From: JBAWVR01 sp964583845
Lineage (GTDB): Bacteria; Patescibacteriota; Minisyncoccia; Phycocordibacterales; GWA1-40-21
Direction: 5' to 3'
DNA length: 46,660 nucleotides
NCBI GenBank assembly: GCA_964583845.1
Contig: CAZOXG010000001.1
Coordinates: 1 to 46,660, forward strand
Positions within the stretch are counted from its first letter, which is position 1, and each line of letters starts with the position of its first letter. Of this stretch, positions 37,887-45,826 are shown one piece after another. A model generated the notes under the pieces. It was not told the DNA's origin. It searched no databases and saw only the letters and a program-made list of their open reading frames with translations. Made by a program: the position numbers and the translations under genes.

Positions 37887-39437
37887 ATGGAATTCATAAA
37901 AACCTCACATTATAGAGTTGGCCGTGCCACCGATTTGACTGGTCGTGACTATTATATTTACCGAGCTCTAGAAATTCTGCCCGGTTTAATGGCTTGGACT
38001 ACGATTGTCTTAATTTTTGTGGCGTCTTATTATTATCCGTACCAAGCGGCAATTTTTATTATAATTTTTGATTTTTATTGGTTATTGAAAACGGCGTATT
38101 TGTCTATTTATTTGAGACAGAGTTGGAAAAAGATACGACAGAGTATGGAAATCGATTGGGAAGAAAGATTAGAAAATTTTAAATATAACCATATTTATCA
38201 AATGGTTATTTTTCCATTTTATAACGAGTCACCTGAAATTGTTTTAAAAAGTCTGGAAGCCTTGAATCGATCACGATGGAAAAATAATTTTATGATAATT
38301 GTTTTAGCTGGGGAAGAAAAAGCAAAAGACAATGCCTATAAAGTTTTTCAAGTGGTTCAAGAAAAATACGGCAAAAAGTTTAAACATATTGTAAGTACAG
38401 TACATCCGGCTAATGTGCCAGGAGAAATGGCTGGTAAAGGGTCAAATATTGCTTATGCCGCTGAACAAGCTAAAATAGAGATGCTGGATAAGAATGAAAT
38501 TAAATATGAAAACGTTATCGTTTCTGCTTTCGATGTTGATACGATAGTCTATCCTCATTATTTTAATTGTCTGACTTGGCATTTTTTGGTTTCTGATGAT
38601 CCATATCGAACATCTTTTCAACCCGTGCCAGTTTTTAATAACAATATTTGGGAATCACCAGCTTTTTCTCGAGTCGTGGCTTTTTCGGGTACTTTTTGGC
38701 AAATGATCCAACAAGAGAGGCCGGAGAAACTAGCCACCTTTTCCTCCCATGCGGTTTGTTTTAAGGCACTCTATGATATGAGATATTGGCAAAAAAACAT
38801 CGTGTCTGAAGACTCACGCATTTATTGGAATGCTGTTTTGGCTTTTAATGGAAATTACAAAGTAACTCCTATTTACTACCCCGTTTCTATGGATGTTAAC
38901 CTGGCCTCAACTTTTTGGCAGACAGCCATCAATGTTTATAAACAACAACGTCGATGGGCCTGGGGGGCCGAAAATTTTCCATATGTAGTTTTTGGTTTTA
39001 TAAAAAATAAAGGAATATCTATATATAAAAAAATTAGTGTCACCTTTGTTTTAGTAGAAGGTTTATGGTCTTGGTCAACCAATTCATTAATAATCTTTTT
39101 ATTGGGCTGGGCACCAGTGGTATTAGGGGGGCGAAAATTTGATCAAACAGTTATAGCTTACAATATGCCGATTCTTACTAAATATCTTATGGTGATAGCA
39201 ATGTCTGGTTTAATTCTCTCCGCATTAATCATGATAAGCTTCTTGCCAGCTAAACCTAAAAATACTAAGCCATGGTCAAAATTTACAATGATAATTCAAT
39301 GGATAATTATACCTGTTACGATAATAGTTTTTGGGGCCATTCCAGCGATAGATGCTCAAACTAGGTTAATGCTTAAAAAGTATATGGGTTTCTGGGTAAC
39401 TCCTAAGCATCGTGCAAACTTAAAACAAAATGATTAA
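37887..39437 (+). CDS. Membrane glycosyltransferase family 2 (cellulose-synthase-like)
   Basis: 516 residues from the ATG at 37887; an upstream GTG at 37839 in the same frame has no ribosome binding site. Two N-terminal helices (GLMAWTTIVLIFVASYYYPY) precede the GT-A domain with VSAFDVDTIVYPHYF (DxD), VSEDSRIYWNAVL (catalytic ED) and VYKQQRRWAWGAENFPYV (the QxxRW product-binding motif). Four to five helices close the protein (SWSTNSLIIFLLGWAPVVLG and later). The order is that of processive inverting enzymes that polymerise and extrude a polysaccharide. The gene overlaps the PEGA gene by 8 nt. Confidence 0.88.
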   Translation: MEFIKTSHYRVGRATDLTGRDYYIYRALEILPGLMAWTTIVLIFVASYYYPYQAAIFIIIFDFYWLLKTAYLSIYLRQSWKKIRQSMEIDWEERLENFKYNHIYQMVIFPFYNESPEIVLKSLEALNRSRWKNNFMIIVLAGEEKAKDNAYKVFQVVQEKYGKKFKHIVSTVHPANVPGEMAGKGSNIAYAAEQAKIEMLDKNEIKYENVIVSAFDVDTIVYPHYFNCLTWHFLVSDDPYRTSFQPVPVFNNNIWESPAFSRVVAFSGTFWQMIQQERPEKLATFSSHAVCFKALYDMRYWQKNIVSEDSRIYWNAVLAFNGNYKVTPIYYPVSMDVNLASTFWQTAINVYKQQRRWAWGAENFPYVVFGFIKNKGISIYKKISVTFVLVEGLWSWSTNSLIIFLLGWAPVVLGGRKFDQTVIAYNMPILTKYLMVIAMSGLILSALIMISFLPAKPKNTKPWSKFTMIIQWIIIPVTIIVFGAIPAIDAQTRLMLKKYMGFWVTPKHRANLKQND

Positions 39438-40308
39438 TAAAACTTTTGGCTTTTATAAAAAACACAATCGTCGGTTTAGATTATTTCTTTTTTCAATGAT
39501 TTTTATTATAGGTTCACCAATTTTAATTTTGTTGGCTAGAGGTGATTCTTTTGGGACAGGTTTTACTTTTCTTCAGACAGGCGGAATTTACTTGGACTCT
39601 ATAATTTCTGGTTCTAAAATCTATCTTAACGATGAAGATTTGGGTGGAGTAAGTTTTTTTCAGCATAGTAATTTCATCAGAAATTTGAAACCAAACAAAA
39701 CCTATGATTTGAGAGTGGAAAAAAGTGGTTATAATACCTGGTATGGTAAATTGACCGTTAAACCGAACAAGGTAGAGAGAGCTAAAGTTTTTATGTTGCC
39801 AAAAAATATTGTCTGGGATGAGATTTCAAAGAAAATACCTAGTTCTACCAATTCATCAACAACTAAGATTTTAGAAAAAAGTAATCCGGAGTACACAAAA
39901 ATATTTGATCTATTTTTAAAGCAGAATAAATTTACATCCACCTCCAGCACCTCAACTGTTTCTGTTCAGAAAAAAATTACATTGGATTATGCTAGTTCAT
40001 CAGAGATTAGGGTGATGTGGAATGGAAAAGTCGAGTCAGCACCAGAATATTTTTGTTTAAATGAAGATTGTTTAAATAAAATTTCTGTTTACAAACATAA
40101 CAAAAATATTGTTAAGGCTGATTTTATTCCAAATTATAATGACGCTATAATTTTTTCTGATGAGAATAATTTGTATGCGACAGACTTATGGCCCAATTCT
40201 GTAAAAACTCCTCAGGTATTATATTCAACTAGTAGTATTAATTTTTTGACCGAAGAAGACTATATCTATATTCAAGTCGGTAACTATATTGGGAGAACTT
40301 CTCTTTAA
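39430..40308 (+). CDS. PEGA-domain membrane-anchored protein
   Basis: 292 residues. One N-terminal membrane helix (LFLFSMIFIIGSPILILLAR) with the rest outside. A PEGA-type beta domain covers about 55-115: SIISGSKIYLNDEDLGGVSF, then NLKPNKTYDLRVEKSGYNTW and KLTVKPNKVERAKVFML. This is the usual 'a.v.idg...g.tP....l.pG...v.v...GY..w....' pattern. The C-terminal half is a Ser/Thr linker plus an unassigned beta-rich region. Overlap with the upstream synthase indicates coupled translation, so it may assist glycan handling at the cell surface. Confidence 0.85.
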   Translation: MINKTFGFYKKHNRRFRLFLFSMIFIIGSPILILLARGDSFGTGFTFLQTGGIYLDSIISGSKIYLNDEDLGGVSFFQHSNFIRNLKPNKTYDLRVEKSGYNTWYGKLTVKPNKVERAKVFMLPKNIVWDEISKKIPSSTNSSTTKILEKSNPEYTKIFDLFLKQNKFTSTSSTSTVSVQKKITLDYASSSEIRVMWNGKVESAPEYFCLNEDCLNKISVYKHNKNIVKADFIPNYNDAIIFSDENNLYATDLWPNSVKTPQVLYSTSSINFLTEEDYIYIQVGNYIGRTSL

Positions 40309-40327
40309 ATATTTTATTAATCATATA

Positions 40328-40357
40328 TTGGATATTTTTTAATTTATTAATTATAAT
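40328..40357 (+). promoter_or_regulatory. Promoter of pheS-pheT
   Basis: TTGGAT (40328-40333), 18-bp spacer, TATAAT (40352-40357); the ATG at 40364 follows 6 nt later, so the transcript is leaderless. Confidence 0.75.
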
Positions 40358-40363
40358 GACTTT

Positions 40364-41119
40364 ATGAAAGACCAAGAAACAAAACATGTACATCCAGTTA
40401 CAGATGTTATTTATAGACTTAATCAGATTTTTTCTGAGATGGGTTTTTCTTTTGTAGAGGGCCCCGAACTAGAGACGGAATATTACAATTTCGACGCTTT
40501 GAATGTTGCCAAAGATCATCCTGCTCGTGATATGCAAGACACTTTTTGGGTTAAGCCTTTTAAAAAAGATGATAACAAGTATTTAATGAGGACTCAGACT
40601 AGTGCGATGCAGGTTCACTTTATGGAGAATAGTAAACCACCGATTAGAATGTATGGTCCAGGTCGCGTGTATCGTCAGGAAGCCACGGACGCTACTCATG
40701 AAATGCAATTTTATCAGTTCGAAGGTTTGATGATTGATAAAAATGTTTCCATGTCTGACCTTAAAGGTTTTATTAATCACGTTTTTGATAAATTTTTTGA
40801 AAGAGATGTTAAAGTTCGTTTCCGTCCAAGTTATTTTCCTTTTGTAGAGCCTGGGGCCGAAGTTGATATTTCTTGTTTTAAATGCGAGGGTGTTGTTGGT
40901 TGCCCGGTTTGCAAGGGAACAGGTTGGATCGAAGTGATGGGAGCGGGAATGGTTCATCCTAAGGTTTTACAACAAGTAGGTATAAATCCTAATGAATGGC
41001 GTGGCTTCGCGTTTGGTGGTAGTATTGAACGTTTGGCGATGCTTAAGTACGGTGTGGATGATATCCGTTTGTTCTATTCGGGTGATTTACGTCTGGTCAA
41101 TCAATTTAAAGCAAAATAA
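40364..41119 (+). CDS. pheS: Phenylalanine-tRNA ligase alpha subunit, lacking N-terminal coiled coil
   Basis: 251 residues; usual PheS has about 340. Catalytic motifs are complete: HVHPVTDVIYRLNQIFSEMG, FVEGPELETEYYNFDALNVA, DHPARDMQDTFWV, LMRTQTSAMQVHFME (motif 2), GRVYRQEATDATHEMQFYQF, and motif 3 EWRGFAFGGSIERLAMLKYG. The approximately 90-residue N-terminal coiled coil that contacts tRNA is missing. PheS and PheT form a heterotetramer that charges tRNA-Phe. It is co-transcribed with pheT, which starts 5 nt after the stop. Confidence 0.95.
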   Translation: MKDQETKHVHPVTDVIYRLNQIFSEMGFSFVEGPELETEYYNFDALNVAKDHPARDMQDTFWVKPFKKDDNKYLMRTQTSAMQVHFMENSKPPIRMYGPGRVYRQEATDATHEMQFYQFEGLMIDKNVSMSDLKGFINHVFDKFFERDVKVRFRPSYFPFVEPGAEVDISCFKCEGVVGCPVCKGTGWIEVMGAGMVHPKVLQQVGINPNEWRGFAFGGSIERLAMLKYGVDDIRLFYSGDLRLVNQFKAK

Positions 41120-41123
41120 TTTT

Positions 41124-43508
41124 ATGATATTTTCTTACCTTTGGTTAAATAATTTTTTCAAAGGAGCTTTGCCTCCAGTGGAAAAACTTTCAGATATTTT
41201 AAGTTATAATATTTCTGAAGTAGATGAAGTGTCTAAGTCTCAAAACGGGGAGACTATTTTGGATGTTAAAATTTTACCCAACCTGGCACATAATTGTTTG
41301 GCTCATCGTGGTCTAGCGCGTTTTATTGGCGCCAAGATTGATTTACCTGTTAGTAAGACTTCACGAGAAAATATTACTTTTAAAACTGATAAAACTAAAC
41401 ATCAGATTTCAGTCGAGATTGAAGATGATAAAGATTGTCGACGATATATTGGTCGCGTAATTGAAAATATTAAAATTGGACCATCTCCAGAGTGGTTAAA
41501 AAAATCTTTGGAAACTGTTGGTCAACGATCCATCAATAATGTGGTAGATGCCACGAATTTTGTTTTGCTTGAACTCGGACAGCCAATGCATGCTTTTGAC
41601 GCTGATAAATTAGTCTATCGAGGGGATAAGATTGTTATTGATATTAAACGGGCTTCCGAGGGCATGAAAATGACCACCTTGGATGGGCGTGGAATTGATT
41701 TGGATACATCAGTTTTGATTATCGGAAATGAAGATCGTCCACTAGCTATTGCTGGAGTTAAGGGTGGTTTGGAAGCCGAGGTTAATAATGAGACATTAAA
41801 TTTAGTTTTAGAATCGGCAAATTTTCAGCCTGGTTTGATTCGTCGCACCGCTCAGAAAGTAAAAATTCAAACTGATGCAACAAAGCGTTATGAGAATGAT
41901 TTATCACCAGAGACCGCCGAAGAAGCAATGGACTTGTTAACTAAAATTATTATGGAAGTGGCTGGAACTTCTGGTACAAGAATTAGCGAAGTGGTGGACA
42001 ATTATCCTCGTCGGTCTAGTCCTTATAAAATTGGCGTCACTTTAACCAGTATCAATGACTTGTTAGATTTGTCTTTAACTTCAACTGAAGTAGAAAATAT
42101 TTTTAATCGTCTTGGTTTTGCTTTTGAAAAAAGTGCTCCAGTAGAAAAGATCCTATCTTTAACTAACGAAATAGTTGGTAAACCATATCGCCTCGGAGCC
42201 AGTGTTTCCTATGATGCACCACGCGAATTTGATTGTTCCAGTATGACGGCCTATTTGTACACCCAAGCTGGCGTGGCAATTCCACGTATCTCTGTTGACC
42301 AGTATGTCTATGGTAAGCCAGTCACAGAAAAAGAAATGTTACCAGGAGATTTAATTTTTGCTAATACTGGTGAAGGTAAGAATTTTACTGAAAGTATAGA
42401 GTTCATGAAGGGGTCCAAGGTGCCTCAACCAATTGATCATGTCGGTTTGTATTTAGGAAATGGGGAAGTTCTGCAGGCCACTAGATATAAGAACGGTGTT
42501 GTAAAAGAAAGTCTAAAGGATTCTGAACAATTCCAAAATATTTCTGGTATTGCTAGAATGGTTGAAAATAGTGAAAGATATATAGTAACCGTGCCAGCCG
42601 AACGAGTTGATTTACGTATCAAAGAAGACCTGATTGAAGATGTGGCGATGATTTATGGTTATCAAAATATTAAGGAAAAAGAGGCTTACAAAGGTGATTT
42701 TAAAACCCTAGTTAATAAGAATTATTACTATGCGTCTTTGATTAGGGAGACTTTGTCTAACTTAGGTTTTTCAGAAATTTATACTTATGCATTTACACCC
42801 AAGGGCGAGGTGGAACTAATGAATCCTTTGAATGTGGAAATTCCGTTCTTGCGTAATAATTTAACTGAACCGATAAAGAAAAGTTTGGAATTTAATGCTC
42901 GAAATTCTGAGTTAATTAACATGTCACAGATTAAGATTTTTGAAATCGGAAAAGTGTTTCCGGTAAGTGGAGAATATACCTCAGTTTCCTTAGGTGTAAA
43001 GACTCCAATAGGTGTAAAAGGTTTACCAAAAGAAAAAGATGTTTTAGATGAGGTTGTTAAAAAAATAGAGGAAATTTTTGGCTGCACTTTAGTAATAACA
43101 ACTCGCGAGGATAATATTGTTGAATTTGATTTGGTTAATACTGTTGCTATGCTACCAACACCGGAAACATATAAAGATTTTTCCAATGTTGCCGAAGACA
43201 ATACTCGTTTCCGCAAGATTTCTGTCTACCCATTTATGACTCGCGACGTAGCTGTTTTTGTACCAGAAGATATTAAAGAGGCTGAATTAAGAAAATTAAT
43301 TTCAAGTAAAGCGGGCGAGCTTTTGGTAAGTATTCGTTTGTTTGATGTGTTTAAAAAACCGCAGGCTGATGGTTCAGTAAAAGTTTCTTTTGCTTATCGT
43401 TTGGTATTTCAGTCTTATGAAAAAACTTTATCTGATGAAGAAATAAATATCGTAATGACCGAAGTGAACAATGAGTTAAATTCACACGAGGGATGGCAGG
43501 TACGGTAA
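41124..43508 (+). CDS. pheT: Phenylalanine-tRNA ligase beta subunit with inserted NlpC/P60-like domain
   Basis: 794 residues from the ATG at 41124; a longer frame starts inside pheS. Domains in order: a short N-terminus (MIFSYLWLNNFFKGALPPVE) without the EMAP-like tRNA-binding domain; B3/B4 editing domain (INNVVDATNFVLLELGQPMH, about 100-290); first part of B5 (LLDLSLTSTEVENIFNRLGF, about 300-337); an inserted NlpC/P60 domain (about 340-480); the rest of B5 (YIVTVPAERVDLRIKEDLIE and VAMIYGYQNI); the core; and an FDX-ACB domain (VYPFMTRDVAVFVPEDIKEA to the C-terminus). The insert has FDCSSMTAYLYTQAGV with Cys371, LPGDLIF, DHVGLYLGNGEVLQAT with His439 and a Gln near 451, the Cys-His-polar triad of this hydrolase superfamily. 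This gene is not a two-gene artefact: the frame is continuous. Confidence 0.93.
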   Translation: MIFSYLWLNNFFKGALPPVEKLSDILSYNISEVDEVSKSQNGETILDVKILPNLAHNCLAHRGLARFIGAKIDLPVSKTSRENITFKTDKTKHQISVEIEDDKDCRRYIGRVIENIKIGPSPEWLKKSLETVGQRSINNVVDATNFVLLELGQPMHAFDADKLVYRGDKIVIDIKRASEGMKMTTLDGRGIDLDTSVLIIGNEDRPLAIAGVKGGLEAEVNNETLNLVLESANFQPGLIRRTAQKVKIQTDATKRYENDLSPETAEEAMDLLTKIIMEVAGTSGTRISEVVDNYPRRSSPYKIGVTLTSINDLLDLSLTSTEVENIFNRLGFAFEKSAPVEKILSLTNEIVGKPYRLGASVSYDAPREFDCSSMTAYLYTQAGVAIPRISVDQYVYGKPVTEKEMLPGDLIFANTGEGKNFTESIEFMKGSKVPQPIDHVGLYLGNGEVLQATRYKNGVVKESLKDSEQFQNISGIARMVENSERYIVTVPAERVDLRIKEDLIEDVAMIYGYQNIKEKEAYKGDFKTLVNKNYYYASLIRETLSNLGFSEIYTYAFTPKGEVELMNPLNVEIPFLRNNLTEPIKKSLEFNARNSELINMSQIKIFEIGKVFPVSGEYTSVSLGVKTPIGVKGLPKEKDVLDEVVKKIEEIFGCTLVITTREDNIVEFDLVNTVAMLPTPETYKDFSNVAEDNTRFRKISVYPFMTRDVAVFVPEDIKEAELRKLISSKAGELLVSIRLFDVFKKPQADGSVKVSFAYRLVFQSYEKTLSDEEINIVMTEVNNELNSHEGWQVR

Positions 43509-43533
43509 ATAGTATAAGTATAAGGAAGACAGC

Positions 43534-43570
43534 AAACCCGACCTTTTCTAGCGAAAAGGTTGGGTTTTAT
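43534..43570 (+). terminator. Terminator of pheS-pheT
   Basis: AAACCCGACCTTTTC and GAAAAGGTTGGGTTT (one G-U) form a 15-bp stem with a TAGC loop. Confidence 0.85.
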
Positions 43571-43618
43571 TAATATGTTGAAGAGTAGGTCGATTACTTT
43601 GGATTACGAAACCCTTTT

Positions 43619-43773
43619 TTTCTGTCATCCTCGCGAACGCGGGGATCCAGGATAAATTAGTCTTGATTCTTAATACAAAACAGTCTGGATTGCTTCGCCA
43701 GGCCACCGCAAGAGTACTCACATTTTCTACCACGGATTACCGTGAAGAAAATTAGATCGCTCGCAAAGACAGT
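43619..43773. repeat. REP/MITE-like element with an expanded right end
   Basis: The left end TTCTGTCATCC...GGGGATCCAGG matches the element at 5043, and the middle AGTCTTGATTCTTAATACAA with CAGTCTGGATT matches its centre. The right end CTGGATTGCTTCGCC...CGCTCGCAAAGACAG is split by about 50 bp of other sequence. It fills most of the gap between pheT and the C39-like gene. Confidence 0.6.
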
Positions 43774-43823
43774 CAAAAAATAAATTTCCCAATTAAAATA
43801 GAATAAGTTGGAAACCTCAAATT

Positions 43824-43852
43824 TTAACTTGCAGTTGTGTAGGTGTTATAAT
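43824..43852 (+). promoter_or_regulatory. Promoter of the C39-like gene
   Basis: TTAACT (43824-43829), 17-bp spacer, TATAAT (43847-43852); the ATG at 43859 is 6 nt later. Confidence 0.6.
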
Positions 43853-43858
43853 GGTCTT

Positions 43859-44431
43859 ATGATTTTACCAATAAAACTATTTTCGCAATATTCTCCCGAA
43901 ATACCTTTGGAGTGGCAGCCGAGGGTTTGTTCTTTGTCGGTTATTAAAATGATTCTTGATTCATATTCAAAAGATCAACTTTCTTTTGAGAATATTTTTA
44001 ATGAAGTTAAGGCTATTGGAGGTTATGACGAGAGGTATGGTTGGAACCACGAGGCTTTGGTTAGAGTATTGAGAAATCATGGTGTTAATGCCTACAGACA
44101 GGAGTTTAAGAGTCGCAAAATTAATCTAGAAAATAAAAATGATCAAGTTAGTGAATTCGAGTCTGAAATGGTTAATTTTGGTCTGAAAAAAAATGTTGCT
44201 AGTCTTGAAAACGGGTTTCCGGTTATAGTTTCTGTACTTCGTCATTTCAATGAAATAGGGACAATGCATTCAGTTTTAGTGGTTGGCTTTGAAAAGGACG
44301 AAAAGGGAATTACTGGTCTATATTTTAATGATCCAGATACTAGTATTGATCAGGAAAATAAGCCTGTTTTTGTTAATCTAGAGGTTTTTACTAGAGCCTG
44401 GCGCCAGCTAGCTATTTTCATTGAAAAATAA
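43859..44431 (+). CDS. C39-like cysteine peptidase domain protein
   Basis: 190 residues from the ATG at 43859, chosen because a TATAAT ends 6 nt before it; the frame extends 17 codons further upstream, through the promoter. RVCSLSVIKMILDSYSKDQL contains the putative catalytic Cys after a Trp-Gln-Pro stretch (LEWQPRVCS), and MHSVLVVGFEKDEKGITGLY has the His; NDPDTS supplies the Asp. This is the C39-like (BtrH/papain-like) arrangement seen in bacteriocin-processing and surface proteases. There is no signal peptide, so it should act in the cytoplasm or at an ABC exporter; no exporter gene is visible here. Its substrate is unknown. Confidence 0.82.
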   Translation: MILPIKLFSQYSPEIPLEWQPRVCSLSVIKMILDSYSKDQLSFENIFNEVKAIGGYDERYGWNHEALVRVLRNHGVNAYRQEFKSRKINLENKNDQVSEFESEMVNFGLKKNVASLENGFPVIVSVLRHFNEIGTMHSVLVVGFEKDEKGITGLYFNDPDTSIDQENKPVFVNLEVFTRAWRQLAIFIEK

Positions 44432-44442
44432 AATTATTTTTC

Positions 44443-44471
44443 TTGTGCTTGTTATCTGTAAATGGTAAAAT
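44443..44471 (+). promoter_or_regulatory. Promoter of the LVIVD surface protein gene
   Basis: TTGTGC (44443-44448), 17-bp spacer, TAAAAT (44466-44471). It makes the in-frame ATGs at 44462 and 44474 unlikely starts and favours the ATG at 44507. Confidence 0.65.
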
Positions 44472-44506
44472 ATATGCAGTTATTATTTAAACGAGCAACT
44501 TTATAT

Positions 44507-45826
44507 ATGAGTTATAAAAATAAATTAATTCAGTTATTTTCAAAACCGTTTTTTGCATTGATTGCTATCGCTACTTTACTCTCCTCCACCTATTTCATCA
44601 CTCCTCTCCTCGCCGCCCCCTTTGCACCCGGCGAAACTCTAGATCCAAATTGTTTGCCTGGCAGTAATAATTGTAAGATTGTTGAACCTTGGACTTCCAC
44701 TGCGACATCTTCTGATATTGTCTTTAATCAATTGGGTAGTGTTGGAGTTGGTACTACTACTCCCACTAACAAATTAACTGTTGTTGGTGATACCTATATC
44801 TCTGACATTCTGTCAGTTGCTAGTACCACCGGTACTTCCACCATTTCTGGTAACCTCACCATTGGAAACTCTCTCTGTATTAATGGTGATTGTCGTTCTG
44901 TTTGGCCAGCTGTTGGTTCATCTCTTTGGGCCACTACTTCTGGTTCCAGAATTTTCTATAACGCTGGTGTCTTAATTGCTACCACAACAGACGATTTATC
45001 TGGAGCCAACCTCCAAGTAAACGGGGGACTATCTCTTAACGGCAATCTTTTTGATTCAAACAAATCAGCTGGAGTGACTGGTTACATTTTACAAACCACC
45101 GCGACTGGTACCCAGTGGGTGGCTACTACTTCTCTTAGTCTGTCTTCTAATTGGACGTCTTCTTCTTCTAATATTTATTACACCCTTGGAAACGTTAGTG
45201 TTGGCACAGCAACTTCTTCAACTAACAAACTTAATGTTTGGGGTAATTTAAATATAGCGACCGGAACCACTCCAGCTTTGTATGTTAATACTGCTTTGAG
45301 TAATGTCGGAATTGGAACTTCCACTCCAACTAAAAGTCTTACTGTTGCCGGTAATCAATATTTAACTGGTGCTTTCTATGATTCGACAAATGCTTCAGGT
45401 ACTGCTGGAATGGTTTTACAATCCACAGGAACTTCCACTCGTTGGGCGACAACAGGCTCTTCACAATGGATTTCATCTAGTTCAAATATTTATTTTAATT
45501 CTGGTAAGGTAAGTATAGGTACCACCAATACTATTGATACTTTAAGTGTTGTTGGAACCTCTTCATTCTTTGGTAGTATTTTGAATAAGGTTTCATCTTT
45601 ATCTGATCCTAAAATTATTGGTACATTAAGCGGATTCGGAATCAATTCAACAGTAGCGGTTTCTGGTAATTATTTATATTTGGGAAGTGCTGGTACCGAT
45701 TATAGTAGTACTCAGGGCGTGTATGTTGTAGACACTACTAATCCATACAGTCCGAGGCTAATAAGTAATTTACCACTTGTAAATAGTAATATATCTGACA
45801 TGACTATATTCGGTCATTATATATAG
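44507..45826 (+). CDS. Surface protein with LDPNC motif and stalk repeats, frame broken at the (TA)4 tract
   Basis: 439 residues from the ATG at 44507. Signal peptide: FFALIAIATLLSSTYFITPL with cleavage near LAA. Then PFAPGETLDPNCLPGSNNCK, the same motif as in the 25405 protein. Residues about 60-370 are fibre-like stalk repeats (GVGTTTPTNKLTVVGDTYIS; SGNLTIGNSLCINGDC; VGIGTSTPTKSLTVAGNQYL). The last part begins an LVIVD-type beta-propeller repeat (VAVSGNYLYLG, YVVDTTNPYSP), which ends abruptly at FGHYI and TAG. The same repeat family continues in another frame, so this is a frameshifted version of a longer protein. Confidence 0.75.
   Translation: MSYKNKLIQLFSKPFFALIAIATLLSSTYFITPLLAAPFAPGETLDPNCLPGSNNCKIVEPWTSTATSSDIVFNQLGSVGVGTTTPTNKLTVVGDTYISDILSVASTTGTSTISGNLTIGNSLCINGDCRSVWPAVGSSLWATTSGSRIFYNAGVLIATTTDDLSGANLQVNGGLSLNGNLFDSNKSAGVTGYILQTTATGTQWVATTSLSLSSNWTSSSSNIYYTLGNVSVGTATSSTNKLNVWGNLNIATGTTPALYVNTALSNVGIGTSTPTKSLTVAGNQYLTGAFYDSTNASGTAGMVLQSTGTSTRWATTGSSQWISSSSNIYFNSGKVSIGTTNTIDTLSVVGTSSFFGSILNKVSSLSDPKIIGTLSGFGINSTVAVSGNYLYLGSAGTDYSSTQGVYVVDTTNPYSPRLISNLPLVNSNISDMTIFGHYI
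45818..45825 (+). repeat. (TA)4 dinucleotide tract at frameshift
   Basis: CAT followed by four TA units and G. With five units the frame would read GHYIYSIEGNG, continuous with the downstream repeats; with four it hits TAG. Confidence 0.8.

Noticed and set aside
37839..37887. tRNA-like piece GGGATCGTCTAATTAATGG before the membrane GT2 gene
   Set aside because: It resembles the 5' part of a tRNA but has no acceptor or T arm downstream; it is treated as leader sequence.
41124..43508. Chimeric fusion of pheT with a separate NlpC/P60 gene
   Set aside because: The frame is open across both junctions and the B5 halves continue on each side, so it reads as an insertion, not a join.
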